The notes under the pieces: model-generated | What the model was told of the DNA's origin: nothing | The model's input: the letters and a program-made list of their open reading frames with translations, nothing else | The model's database searches: none | Part shown: piece by piece, positions 55,637-64,000 of the stretch | Layout: every line of letters begins with the position of its first letter | How positions within the stretch are numbered: the stretch's first letter is position 1 | Assembly: GCA_024742575.1 (NCBI GenBank) | Contig: JANSYF010000010.1 | Location: forward strand, 1-64,000 | DNA length: 64,000 nt | DNA from: Paracoccaceae bacterium | GTDB lineage: Bacteria > Pseudomonadota > Alphaproteobacteria > Rhodobacterales > Rhodobacteraceae | Reading direction: 5' to 3' | Program-made: the position numbers and the translations under genes

Positions 55637-57021
55637 GAGGCGATCCGATCTTTGATGAGAGTTTCAAGTTGGTCGAGGTCGTTGGGAACGCGGGTGACGC
55701 GTTCCTCGCGATCAAAAAGATCCGCCATGCGTTCGGGCAAGGGCGGGCGAATGCCGCTGGCCTTTTCCACCGCATCGGGGAATTTCGCCGGGTGCGCCGT
55801 GGCAAGGGTGATCATGGGGACATTCGGGTCGCGCTGGGCTTCGGCAACAGCCACACCAATGGCAGAGTGCGGACACAGCAATTCGCCCATATGCGCGTTC
55901 GCGTGGGCGATCATTGCCAGCGTTTCGTCCTCGGATACCCTGCCGCTGTCGTAATGATCGCGGAGAACGTCCATCGCACCTTGGCTGACATGGAACCCAC
56001 CAGCCTTTAGTTCATCCATCAACTGCGACACAGCATTGCCATCGCGGTTGTAGGCGTCGAACAAAGCGCGTTCGAAATTCGACGACACCTGAATGTCCAT
56101 CGACGGGCTGATCGAAGGGGTCACGCTGTCGGTGACATAACCGCCCGTACTCAAACAGCGGTGTAGGATGTCGTTCTGGTTCGTCGCCACTACAAGACGG
56201 TCAATCGGCAGACCCATGCGCTTGGCGATGTAGCCCGCAAAAATGTCGCCATAGTTGCCGGTGGGGACCGTGAAGCTGACCTTGCGATCTGGCGCTCCAA
56301 GGCTGACAGCGGAAGAGAAATAATACACCACCTGCGCTAGCACGCGGCCCCAGTTGATCGAGTTCACTCCAGCGAGTTTCACTTCGTCGCGGAAATCGAA
56401 ATGGTTGAACATGTCCTTCAACCGCGCCTGACAGGCATCGAAATCCCCATCCAAAGCAAGAGCATGAACATTCGATTCGGTAGGGGTCGTCATCTGGCGG
56501 CGCTGCACGTCGGACACCCGTCCGTGCGGATAAAGGATGAACACATCGACCGCATCCAATCCCCGGAATGCCTCAATCGCGGCGGACCCGGTGTCACCAG
56601 ACGTCGCGCCGACGATGGTCACGCGCTTGCCGCTGCGGGACAGTGCTTCTTGAAACATCTGCCCAATGAGTTGCATCGCAAAGTCTTTGAACGCGAGCGT
56701 TGGGCCGTGGAACAGCTCGAGCAGGAAATGGCCATTGCCCAGTTGCACCAGTGGTGCGCGGGCATCGTGGCCGAACCCGGCATAGGCTTTGGTAATCAGG
56801 TCAGCGAAAACCTCGTCAGTGAAGGCGTCGCCCACGAAGGGCCGCATCACGCGGAACGCAATCTCTTCGTAGGACAGGCCGTGCATCGCGCGAATGTCAT
56901 CAGCGCTAAGCGTCGGGATCGTTTCGGGCACATAAAGACCACCGTCGCGGGCAAGGCCCGACAGCATGGTGTCTTCGAATCCAAGCGCCGGGGCTTTGCC
57001 ACGGGTCGAGATATACTGCAT
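55633..57021 (-). CDS. thrC: Threonine synthase
   Basis: A 462-residue PLP enzyme making threonine from O-phosphohomoserine. PLP-binding Lys in LAFKDFAMQL (near 112), IVGATSGDTGSAAIEAFRG, and VSFTVPTGNYGDIFAGYIA are typical. It starts 6 bp after the surf1 stop, so it is joined to the oxidase-assembly genes. Confidence 0.95.
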   Translation of the reverse strand: MQYISTRGKAPALGFEDTMLSGLARDGGLYVPETIPTLSADDIRAMHGLSYEEIAFRVMRPFVGDAFTDEVFADLITKAYAGFGHDARAPLVQLGNGHFLLELFHGPTLAFKDFAMQLIGQMFQEALSRSGKRVTIVGATSGDTGSAAIEAFRGLDAVDVFILYPHGRVSDVQRRQMTTPTESNVHALALDGDFDACQARLKDMFNHFDFRDEVKLAGVNSINWGRVLAQVVYYFSSAVSLGAPDRKVSFTVPTGNYGDIFAGYIAKRMGLPIDRLVVATNQNDILHRCLSTGGYVTDSVTPSISPSMDIQVSSNFERALFDAYNRDGNAVSQLMDELKAGGFHVSQGAMDVLRDHYDSGRVSEDETLAMIAHANAHMGELLCPHSAIGVAVAEAQRDPNVPMITLATAHPAKFPDAVEKASGIRPPLPERMADLFDREERVTRVPNDLDQLETLIKDRIAS

Positions 57022-57027
57022 CGGGCT

Positions 57028-57717
57028 TTAGCCTTCCTTCGTCTGTCGCAAGCGCCATACCAGCGCAATGGTTCCGATCAGCCAGACAACGGCCAGCGAA
57101 TACCAAGTGATCGCGTATTGCAGGTGATCGTTCGGAATGCCGCTGGTGTCCACCGGCAGGGGCGTCACACCGGGATCAGGTGGCGAAATGTTGCGGGCAA
57201 TCACCAGCAGAGGTTCGGTCTTGAGCGTTTCTGCCATCAAAGCAACGTCGCGGGCGAACCATGTATTCCCGTTGATATCGTTTTCCGGTGTCGAGGATGT
57301 CCGATCGTCGGGCCAGTGCAGATTGCCTTGCACCTCAATTTCTTCTTCGGGGCGGGATCGATCTGCACCGCGCTGATCGACGGGTGTGAACCCTCGGTCC
57401 AGTAGGATGCGACGCCCATCATTCAACGTGAAAGGCGAGATAACCCGATATCCCGCGCCGACCCGTTTCTGCGAGACCAGAACAAGCACCTCTTCTTCAC
57501 CAATCTGTCCCACAAGAGCGACGGGGGTATAGCGGTCCCTTTCTGGTATAACTGTGCTGAGAGGTGGTATCTGCTGATAAGAGCCGCCGATCCGGCTTTC
57601 GATCTCACTCAGAATGCCGCGCTTCCATTCAAGTCGCTGCATCTGCCAGGTGCCAAGCGAAACCAAAATGGCGATGCCGATCAGGCCGGTTATCAATGGC
57701 AGGGTAATACGGGGCAA
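57028..57717 (-). CDS. SURF1-family cytochrome oxidase assembly protein
   Basis: A 229-residue protein with two membrane helices near the ends (ITGLIGIAILVSLGTWQMQRLEWK and ITWYSLAVVWLIGTIALVW), the SURF1 layout with the GTWQMQRL motif. It aids haem a insertion into subunit I. The start is TTG at 57717, with AGGAG 8 nt upstream; no better in-frame start is seen. Confidence 0.9.
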   Translation of the reverse strand: MPRITLPLITGLIGIAILVSLGTWQMQRLEWKRGILSEIESRIGGSYQQIPPLSTVIPERDRYTPVALVGQIGEEEVLVLVSQKRVGAGYRVISPFTLNDGRRILLDRGFTPVDQRGADRSRPEEEIEVQGNLHWPDDRTSSTPENDINGNTWFARDVALMAETLKTEPLLVIARNISPPDPGVTPLPVDTSGIPNDHLQYAITWYSLAVVWLIGTIALVWRLRQTKEG

Positions 57718-57739
57718 AAGGGGGCTCCTGAGAATAGCA

Positions 57740-57764
57740 AAGGCGCGCCGATTGGGCGCGCCTT
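57740..57764. terminator. Hairpin between surf1 and coxIII
   Basis: AAGGCGCGCC-GATTG-GGCGCGCCTT forms a perfect 10-bp stem. It sits between two genes read on the minus strand, and short T-runs lie on both sides, so it is probably a bidirectional terminator or attenuator that lowers surf1/thrC expression relative to coxIII. Confidence 0.7.
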
Positions 57765-57819
57765 GCTTTATCCTTGTAAGTGCGTCCCGTTCAAGCCGGA
57801 ACGCAATCTCTGAGACAGG

Positions 57820-58620
57820 TTACTGACCCCAGACGTAGATCGCGGCGAACAGGAACAGCCAGACCACGTCCACGAAGTGCCAGTACCATGCGGCAGCTTC
57901 GAACCCGATATGCTTTTCTGGTGTGAAGTGGCCACGTGTGAGGCGCAACAAGCAGACGAACAGGAAGATCGTCCCGATGATTACGTGTGCCCCGTGGAAA
58001 CCTGTCGCCATGAAGAAGTTGGCACCATAGATGTTGCCCGCAAAGCCAAAGCCAGCGTGACCGTACTCATAGGCCTGAAGCACTGTGAATATCGCGCCAA
58101 GGCCGATGGCGATGATCAATCCCCACTTCATGTCTTCGCGGTTATCTTCATGCACCAACGCGTGGTGTGCCCATGTGGCCGCAGCCCCCGAGCAGAGAAG
58201 GATCAGAGTGTTGATCAGTGGCAGGTGCCACGGGTCAAATGTCTCAATCCCCATCGGCGGCCAAACACCGTCGATAGCCGGGCTATCCGGGCCCATCGGG
58301 TAGAGTGCGTGCTTGAAAAAGCTCCAGAACCACGCCGCGAAGAACATGACTTCGGACATGATGAAAAGGATAAAGCCGTATTTCAGACCGATCCGCACAA
58401 CCGGGGTGTGATCGCCAACCTGGCTTTCGGAAATCACGTCCGACCACCATGCGAACATGGTGTAAAGAACGCCAACCAACCCGATAAGGAACAGCCAAGG
58501 GCCACTGTCGTGCATCCACAAGACAGCCCCGAAGAGCATCGCGAACCCGGAAACTGCGCCGACGAACGGCCAGACGGAGGGGTTCAGGATGTGATAGTCA
58601 TGATCTTTTGCGTGCGCCAT
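57820..58620 (-). CDS. ctaE: Cytochrome c oxidase subunit III
   Basis: A 266-residue aa3-type subunit III with about seven hydrophobic helices, including [20 protein letters not shown] and [17 protein letters not shown] (family signatures). It is an integral inner-membrane protein of the terminal oxidase. It lies 22 bp after ctaG. Confidence 0.95.
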   Translation of the reverse strand: MAHAKDHDYHILNPSVWPFVGAVSGFAMLFGAVLWMHDSGPWLFLIGLVGVLYTMFAWWSDVISESQVGDHTPVVRIGLKYGFILFIMSEVMFFAAWFWSFFKHALYPMGPDSPAIDGVWPPMGIETFDPWHLPLINTLILLCSGAAATWAHHALVHEDNREDMKWGLIIAIGLGAIFTVLQAYEYGHAGFGFAGNIYGANFFMATGFHGAHVIIGTIFLFVCLLRLTRGHFTPEKHIGFEAAAWYWHFVDVVWLFLFAAIYVWGQ

Positions 58621-58642
58621 TTTGGTCCCTCGTGGCTAGGCG

Positions 58643-59230
58643 TTAGTTCAGAGAACCGCTGTCCGACTGTTCCGCTTTTAGCATCGCCTGTGTTTCTTCG
58701 GGCAGGTCGATTTCGTGGAATGTGTAAGACAGGGTGATGTGTTTCGCGAATTTCGCGTCAGTGTCGTTCATGATGTCGGGATCAACGAAAAAGCTAACGG
58801 GCATCTCGACCCGCTCGCCTGGCATCAAGATTTGCTCTTCAAAGCAAAAACACGCGATCTTCGAGAAATAGAGGCCTGCGCCATAGGGCGCGACGTTGTA
58901 GCTGGCGGTGCCCGCAATCGGGCGATCCGTCGGATTGTAGGCTTCGTAGAAAGCCAGACCTTCTTCGCCAAGGCGCAATTGCACCTCAAGCTGCATCGGT
59001 TTGAATTCCCAAGGCATGCCGCGTTCGAGAGACGCATCAAAGCGTACCTTGATGGTGCGATCCACGATCTCAACGCTGCTCGCATCGGCGACATTGGTCG
59101 TGCCGCCAAATCCAGTCACTCGGCAGAACCAATCATAAAGCGGTACCGATGCCCAAGCCAGTGCGCCCATGAACACGACGACACCAAAACCTTGCAGCGC
59201 AGTTTTTTTCTTCGGATCAAGCGGTTTCAT
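58643..59230 (-). CDS. ctaG: Cytochrome oxidase copper-insertion protein CtaG (Cox11)
   Basis: A 195-residue Cox11-type protein with one N-terminal helix (GFGVVVFMGALAWASVPLYDWF), CRVTGFGG, and the copper-binding KIACFCFEEQIL motif. It delivers copper to the CuB site. Its start overlaps the small upstream gene (ATGA). Confidence 0.95.
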   Translation of the reverse strand: MKPLDPKKKTALQGFGVVVFMGALAWASVPLYDWFCRVTGFGGTTNVADASSVEIVDRTIKVRFDASLERGMPWEFKPMQLEVQLRLGEEGLAFYEAYNPTDRPIAGTASYNVAPYGAGLYFSKIACFCFEEQILMPGERVEMPVSFFVDPDIMNDTDAKFAKHITLSYTFHEIDLPEETQAMLKAEQSDSGSLN

Positions 59231-59391
59231 TCACTCACCGTTGTCGTTGCTGGGGTCTCGTAGTCCCCACGGGTGACTTTGACGACAGTCAGACCAAACA
59301 CGATGGCAATCAAGCCAACAAGGACAAGACCGACACCCACGTTGCGGCCGAAACGGCGCTCGTGAAGTTCATGTTGCTTGGACAGGCTCAT
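59227..59391 (-). CDS. Small membrane protein of the cytochrome oxidase operon
   Basis: A 54-residue protein with one membrane helix (NVGVGLVLVGLIAIVFGLTV), a charged N-terminus (KQHELHERRFGR) and a polar C-terminus ending in TTTVSE. The ATG overlaps the ctaB stop (ATGA), and the TGA overlaps the ctaG start, so it is fully coupled. Small proteins like this occur between ctaB and ctaG in related bacteria (sometimes called CoxF-type), so it is probably an oxidase assembly or accessory subunit. Confidence 0.85.
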   Translation of the reverse strand: MSLSKQHELHERRFGRNVGVGLVLVGLIAIVFGLTVVKVTRGDYETPATTTVSE

Positions 59392-60329
59392 CCCCAAATC
59401 CCGATCTTGTCGAGGCCCGCTTCGATCAGGATCGCGCCGAAATGGGCGAAGAGATAGAGCAGGGACAGCTTGAAGAACTTGCGCTCAACAAGGAAGTTGT
59501 CCTCTTCCGACATGTCCTCGTCCCGGCGCCAGATCTGGATCGCGCCGCGCAGAAACATCGCGTTCAGGACCAGAGAGGTGGCGATGTAGATCGGGCCACC
59601 AATCGAGGTGAAGCCAGCCGCAACGGCGAGGATTGCCAAAAGAACCGTGTAGACCAGAATATGGATGCGCGTCGCGCGGCGACCGTGGGTTACGGTCAGC
59701 ATCGGCACGTCAGCGTTGTCATAATCTTTGCGCATGAACAGCGCCAGCGCCCAGAAATGCGGCGGCGTCCACATAAAGGTCAGGCAGAACATCAGAACAG
59801 ATTCAACACTGACACCGCCCGTAGCCGCCGCCCACCCGATCATAGGAGGGAAGGCACCTGCCGCACCGCCGATGACGATGTTCTGCGGCGTCCACCGCTT
59901 GAGCCACATCGTGTAAATCACGACGTAAAAGAAGATAGTGAAGGCCAGAAGACCTGCCGCAATCCAGTTTGTCGCAAGGCCAAGAAACACAACCGAAAAC
60001 GCCGACAGCGCCATGCCGATGGCAAAGGCTTCGTCGCCAGTGACCTTGCCCGCAGGAATCGGACGGCGCTGTGTACGCTTCATCACGGCGTCGATATCGG
60101 CATCCCACCACATGTTCAGCGCACCGGACGCACCGCCGCCAATCGCGATAAACAGGATCGCACAGAACGCAATGAACGGATGCACCGGGGTCGGTGCGGC
60201 CAGTAGCCCGACAAATGCGGTGAACACGACAAGCGTCATCACGCGCGGCTTGAGAAGCGCGAAATAATCGCTGAATTGCGCGTCGTACTCGGCGCTTTGC
60301 GACTGGGTGTTGATGCTTGTATCGGTCAC
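59388..60329 (-). CDS. ctaB: Protohaem IX farnesyltransferase (haem O synthase) CtaB
   Basis: A 313-residue UbiA-type prenyltransferase with about nine helices. The substrate/metal motif NMWWDADIDAVMKRTQRRP is intact. It makes haem O for the oxidase. It lies between ctaC and the 54-residue gene. Confidence 0.95.
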   Translation of the reverse strand: MTDTSINTQSQSAEYDAQFSDYFALLKPRVMTLVVFTAFVGLLAAPTPVHPFIAFCAILFIAIGGGASGALNMWWDADIDAVMKRTQRRPIPAGKVTGDEAFAIGMALSAFSVVFLGLATNWIAAGLLAFTIFFYVVIYTMWLKRWTPQNIVIGGAAGAFPPMIGWAAATGGVSVESVLMFCLTFMWTPPHFWALALFMRKDYDNADVPMLTVTHGRRATRIHILVYTVLLAILAVAAGFTSIGGPIYIATSLVLNAMFLRGAIQIWRRDEDMSEEDNFLVERKFFKLSLLYLFAHFGAILIEAGLDKIGIWG

Positions 60330-60411
60330 GTGTGTCTCAACTGCGTTGGGTCAGGTTGGCCGGTGGTTTGGCGCACGCGAAACCTCGCGTGCGACCGTTG
60401 CTTCAAAAGTC

Positions 60412-61290
60412 TTAGTTCGTCAGAAGCGAGCGGACATCGACGTAGCCGCCTTCATTCTTGGACGCCTCGAGCCAAGCGTCGTAGGTCGCTTCGCTTACCA
60501 CTTTGACGGTGATCGGCATGTAGGCATGCGCCAAACCGCAAAGTTCGGAACACTGACCGAAATAAACGCCTTCTTTCTCGGCGGTAAACCACAGTTCTGC
60601 CAGACGACCGGGAACCGCGTCCTGCTTCACACCAAAGGCCGGGATGGTCCACGAGTGGATCACGTCTCCCCCGGTGACTTGCATGACCACAGTCTTACCG
60701 ACAGGCACAACGATGGCTGTGTCGGTTGCCAGAAGAAAGTCTTCTTTCTGGTAGCCCGCCTCGATCAGCTGCGCCTCGACCTCGGGTGTCATACGGTTGT
60801 CACCCCCGGTAAAAGGCGATCCGATCATGTAGCCGTCATAGGCAAGATCTTCACCGATATATTCGTAGCCCCAGTACCACTGGTAGCCGGTGACCTTGAT
60901 GGTCAGGTCGCCTTCGGGGATTTCCTGCTGCTTGAACAGCACCGGCAAGGAAAACGCGCCGATGAACACCAGAATCAGGATCGGACCAACGGTCCAAGCG
61001 ATCTCGATCGGGGTGTTGTGCGTAAAGCTGGACGGCGTCGGATTTGCGCGCTTGTTGTAGCGCACGATGCAGTAGGCCAGCAGCGCGGTTACGAACAAAA
61101 CAATGGCCGTGATGATGATGAGGATCATTCCATCAAGCCACTGAAGGTCGCGCGCCAGTTCGGTTGCCGCGGGTTGGAAGCCTGTGCCGCCGTCCACCGG
61201 AGCGCCGATTGTTTCAAGCGTCTGCTGTGCAAACGCCGGCGCGGCGGTGAAGGTGGTGGCCAGACCCAAGAGCAAAGATTTGAGTTGCAT
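60412..61290 (-). CDS. ctaC: Cytochrome c oxidase subunit II
   Basis: A 292-residue subunit II: signal peptide ([16 protein letters not shown]), two transmembrane helices (about 45-70 and 85-115) and a periplasmic CuA domain with the ligands [18 protein letters not shown] near residues 245-265. No cytochrome c fusion is present, so this is an aa3-type subunit. It heads the oxidase unit in this window; subunit I is elsewhere. Confidence 0.95.
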   Translation of the reverse strand: MQLKSLLLGLATTFTAAPAFAQQTLETIGAPVDGGTGFQPAATELARDLQWLDGMILIIITAIVLFVTALLAYCIVRYNKRANPTPSSFTHNTPIEIAWTVGPILILVFIGAFSLPVLFKQQEIPEGDLTIKVTGYQWYWGYEYIGEDLAYDGYMIGSPFTGGDNRMTPEVEAQLIEAGYQKEDFLLATDTAIVVPVGKTVVMQVTGGDVIHSWTIPAFGVKQDAVPGRLAELWFTAEKEGVYFGQCSELCGLAHAYMPITVKVVSEATYDAWLEASKNEGGYVDVRSLLTN

Positions 61291-61444
61291 GTCTTACCCT
61301 GATCGGTTGCGTGTTCTGTCAAAATGCAAAGGCAGGCACAGTACGGCACATGCCGACACAATCCTCCCGTTGTCTTGGGAGCGGTTAAAACCATATTCTG
61401 ATCATCAGTTAAAGAAGCTTGCTTGCGGCAAAAACGCGCTTTCT

Positions 61445-61458
61445 TTGACTTAGATCAA
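61445..61458. promoter_or_regulatory. FNR/CRP-type binding box between ctaC and tldD
   Basis: TTGAC-TTAG-ATCAA is close to the FNR consensus TTGAT-N4-ATCAA. It lies about 160 bp upstream of ctaC (minus) and 20 bp upstream of tldD (plus). An FnrL-type oxygen regulator controlling an oxidase gene would make sense, but one site by eye is weak evidence. Confidence 0.45.
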
Positions 61459-61478
61459 ATTACACCTCTGGGGGTTTC

Positions 61479-62900
61479 ATGTCCGACACGTCTTTCCAAC
61501 CATTCGACACGCATCTGGATCAGGACCGCGCGCTTGCGCTGTTGAAAGAGGCTGTGGCGGGGGCAGACGATGGGGAATTGTTCCTCGAACGGCGTCGCTC
61601 CGAAGTGCTGGTTTTCGACGATGGTCGCGTAAAGACCGCCAGCTATGACGCGTCCGAGGGATTCGGCCTGCGTGCCGTGAGGGGCGAAGTGGCGGGATAT
61701 GCCCATTCAACGGACATTTCCGAATCGGCGATCAAACGGGCCGTGGAAACTGCACGGCTGGCCGTAGGCGAGGGGGGTGGCACGCTGGCGGACAAACCTG
61801 CGGGCACAAATACCAAACTTTACACCGATGCGGACCCGATTTCCGGGCACAGCTTTCCGGTGAAAGTAGACACCTTGCGCGACATTGATGCCTTCGCTCG
61901 GGAATTGGACGCGCGCGTGGTGCAGGTTAGCGCGACAATCGCAGCGTCATTGCAAGAGGTGGCGATTCTTCGTCCCGAAGGCACGCTGGTGTCGGACATC
62001 CGTCCTATGACCCGTGTAAATGTCAGCGTCATTGTGGAAGAGAACGGTCGCCGCGAATCGGGAACAGCCGGGGGCGGCGGGCGGGTTTTGCTGGACGGAC
62101 TGCTGGATCCGGCGGATTGGCAGGACAAGGCGCGTGAGGCACTGCGCATCGCACTGGTCAATCTTGATGCGGTCCCCGCCCCAGCAGGTGTCATGGACAT
62201 CGTGCTTGGGCCGGGCTGGCCGGGCATTCTGCTGCACGAGGCAGTGGGTCATGGACTTGAGGGCGATTTCAACCGCAAGGGCAGTTCTGCCTTTGCCGGT
62301 CTGATGGGCCAGCAAGTTGCGGCAAAGGGCGTGACTGTTCTGGACGACGGGACGATACCTGACCGCCGTGGGTCGATCACCGTGGATGACGAAGGCACGC
62401 CGTCGGCCAAGAACGTGCTGATCGACGACGGGGTGCTGGTGGGCTTTATGCAAGACCGCCAGAACGCGCGTTTGATGGGTGTCCAACCTACCGGCAACGG
62501 ACGCCGCGAGAGTTATGCGCACATCCCGATGCCGCGCATGACCAACACTTATATGCTGGGCGGCGATGTCGCGCCCGGTGATATTGTGTCGGACCTCAAG
62601 GATGGCATCTGGGCTGTCGGCTTTGGCGGCGGACAGGTCGACATCACCAATGGCAAGTTCGTCTTTTCCTGCACCGAGGCGTATCGCGTGAAGGATGGCA
62701 AGGTCGGCGCCCCAGTCAAAGGGGCCACCCTGATCGGCGATGGCGCAACGGCGTTGCAACAGATTTGTGCGCTGGGCAATGACATGGCGCTTGATCCTGG
62801 CATGGGCAATTGCGGTAAACAGGGCCAATGGGTGCCTGTCGGGGTGGGTCAACCTACCGTCATGATCGGCGGTCTGACCGTTGGCGGTGCCCAAACCTAA
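61479..62900 (+). CDS. tldD: Metalloprotease TldD
   Basis: A 473-residue TldD. The metal motif HEAVGHGLEGDF lies near residues 250-262, and the C-terminal region has YMLGGDVAPGDIVSDLKDGIWAVGF and the final GLTVGGAQT. TldD works with TldE/PmbA to degrade or mature peptides; TldE is not in this window. The ATG has GGGGG upstream (about 61470-61475). Confidence 0.95.
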   Translation: MSDTSFQPFDTHLDQDRALALLKEAVAGADDGELFLERRRSEVLVFDDGRVKTASYDASEGFGLRAVRGEVAGYAHSTDISESAIKRAVETARLAVGEGGGTLADKPAGTNTKLYTDADPISGHSFPVKVDTLRDIDAFARELDARVVQVSATIAASLQEVAILRPEGTLVSDIRPMTRVNVSVIVEENGRRESGTAGGGGRVLLDGLLDPADWQDKAREALRIALVNLDAVPAPAGVMDIVLGPGWPGILLHEAVGHGLEGDFNRKGSSAFAGLMGQQVAAKGVTVLDDGTIPDRRGSITVDDEGTPSAKNVLIDDGVLVGFMQDRQNARLMGVQPTGNGRRESYAHIPMPRMTNTYMLGGDVAPGDIVSDLKDGIWAVGFGGGQVDITNGKFVFSCTEAYRVKDGKVGAPVKGATLIGDGATALQQICALGNDMALDPGMGNCGKQGQWVPVGVGQPTVMIGGLTVGGAQT

Positions 62901-63027
62901 AAAAGAAATGTTTTTAAACAAGGTTTTGAAGGGGCGATGGGGGATTTGTTCACTGTCGCCCTGTCCCATTCACGACTGATTAACCAGTGCAAGACTATTC
63001 CTGTTCCTGCAAGCGGACGGAGACAGG

Positions 63028-64000
63028 ATGACCTTGGAACAGAACTCTTCCACTCACCCCCTACTCCCACCCACCACGGAAGACCAAAGGTTTGACTGGC
63101 TTCGTCTCTTGCGCTCGCGTCGGGTTGGGATCAGCACGTTTTACAGGCTGATGCGCGATCACGGCAGTGCCGCTGCGGCGCTGGCTGAATTGCCTGACAT
63201 CGCCCGCGCCGCGGGCGTCGAGAACTATCAGATTTGCCCAGAAGCCGTGATACACTCTGAACTTAAGTCAGCGCGCGCCATGAACGCGACGCTTATCTGC
63301 CGGGGCGATCCGACCTATCCCGCAGACCTGTCTGATCTGGACGATGCCCCGCCGATGCTCTGGGTCATCGGCGCTTCTGACACTCTGTCAAAGCCACAAA
63401 TTGCTTTGGTCGGTGCGCGAAACGCCTCGTCCCTTGGGGGGCGCATGGCACGGGCCTTGGCATCCGGTCTGGGCGAAGCAGGTTTTGTTGTCACATCTGG
63501 CATGGCGCGCGGGATCGACACCGCAGCGCATCTTGCCGCGCTCGAAACCGGAACGATTGCAGTTCTTGGGGGTGGTGTGGACGTTCTCTACCCGTCCGAA
63601 AACACCAAGCTGGCCGAAGATATCGTCGCGCAAGGCGGGGCGCGGATCAGCGAACAGCCCATGGGGCTGCAACCGAAGGCGCGCCATTTCCCGGCTCGCA
63701 ATCGCATCATCTCGGGCATGGCCCGAGCGGTCATCGTGGTCGAGGCTGCCGCGCGGTCTGGCTCATTGATCACCGCGCGGACTGCACTTGATCAAGGGCG
63801 CGATGTGATGGCGGTCCCCGGTCACCCGTTTGACGCCCGCGCCAGCGGCTGCAACATGTTGCTGCGTGACGGCGCGCGCCTTGTGCGCAGTGTCGACGAC
63901 GTGATCGAGGCTTTGGCACCGCTGTCTGATCAGGACAAAACCGCAAGGCCGGAACTGCCGTTAGAAAGCGCACCCAGCACCCGGTCGTTACCAGAGCTGG
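63028..64000 (+). CDS. dprA: DNA-processing protein DprA (5' part, runs off the window)
   Basis: 324 codons of a DprA protein that loads RecA onto incoming single-stranded DNA. Motifs in the Rossmann-like core are VGARNASSLGGRMA, SGMARGIDTAAH, GGGVDVLYPSEN, and FPARNRIISGMARA. The ATG at 63028 has CGGAGACAG before it. A C-terminal winged helix may lie beyond the edge. Confidence 0.93.
   Translation, partial: MTLEQNSSTHPLLPPTTEDQRFDWLRLLRSRRVGISTFYRLMRDHGSAAAALAELPDIARAAGVENYQICPEAVIHSELKSARAMNATLICRGDPTYPADLSDLDDAPPMLWVIGASDTLSKPQIALVGARNASSLGGRMARALASGLGEAGFVVTSGMARGIDTAAHLAALETGTIAVLGGGVDVLYPSENTKLAEDIVAQGGARISEQPMGLQPKARHFPARNRIISGMARAVIVVEAAARSGSLITARTALDQGRDVMAVPGHPFDARASGCNMLLRDGARLVRSVDDVIEALAPLSDQDKTARPELPLESAPSTRSLPEL

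Noticed and set aside
60307-61302. Long plus-strand open frame of 331 codons
   Set aside because: It is antisense to ctaC, which has a full CuA site; no start signal or family match.
61947-62969. Long minus-strand open frame of 340 codons
   Set aside because: It is antisense to tldD; composition is shadow-like.

Overview
The window reads as a chromosomal segment of an alphaproteobacterium of the Rhodobacteraceae/Roseobacter type. Reasons: a cytochrome aa3 oxidase assembly operon (ctaC, ctaB, a 54-residue protein, ctaG, coxIII, surf1) runs into thrC, an M16 peptidase and a RimJ-like acetyltransferase; a PaaX-controlled phenylacetate block is present; and a Tad pilus locus has the Flp cleavage context G|xxxxDW. 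Gene density is high, GC content is moderately high, and overlapping start/stop codons are common. No insertion sequence, CRISPR array, prophage or rRNA was seen. One tRNA, an elongator-type tRNA-Met(CAT), lies at 38001-38077.

Layout. (1) 128-22484: most of a type VI secretion system (T6SS). The left edge holds only the 3' third of an hcp-like gene, with in-frame stops upstream. Then come tagJ-tssE-tssF-tssG-clpV-vgrG-(199-aa unknown)-PAAR-tagH(FHA)-tssK-tssL-tssM-tagF-pppA on +, and convergently ompA-like-ppkA on -. The sheath genes (tssB/C), tssA and a full hcp are not in the window and may lie upstream. No tssJ is visible. (2) 22731-23603: a membrane-anchored M15/VanY-type peptidase beside the T6SS. 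It resembles the role of TagX, the T6SS-linked peptidoglycan endopeptidase of Acinetobacter. (3) 23740-26181: galBCD-like genes that convert 4-oxalomesaconate to pyruvate and oxaloacetate, followed by a 650-bp stretch with no convincing gene and a CodA-like deaminase on -.

(4) 28425-36756: phenylacetate catabolism. paaX, paaZ and paaEDCBA are on -, and paaI-paaK on +. Phenylacetate is activated by PaaK, epoxidised by PaaABCDE and ring-opened by PaaZ; paaG/F/H/J are not here. (5) 36931-38077: a DMT exporter and tRNA-Met. (6) 38224-50259: a Tad (tight adherence) locus on -, read flp, second Flp-like gene, cpaB, cpaC, ompA-like lipoprotein, cpaE/tadZ, tadA, tadB, tadC, two TPR lipoproteins, tadV/cpaA and an AAA+ ATPase. 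No tadE/F/G is present. A secreted lytic transglycosylase (50616-51428) lies next to it.

(7) 51420-54374: an FAD-linked oxidase, an exported metallo-beta-lactamase-fold protein and a GNAT acetyltransferase. (8) 54374-61290: M16 peptidase, thrC, surf1 and the cytochrome oxidase genes on -. (9) 61479-64000: tldD, then dprA running off the right edge. An FNR/CRP-type box lies between ctaC and tldD.

Most interesting: the truncated hcp, the TagX-like peptidase next to a T6SS with no visible tssJ, the unknown 199-aa protein between vgrG and PAAR, the paired repeats before paaA, the AAA+ ATPase at the end of the Tad locus, and the FNR-like box.
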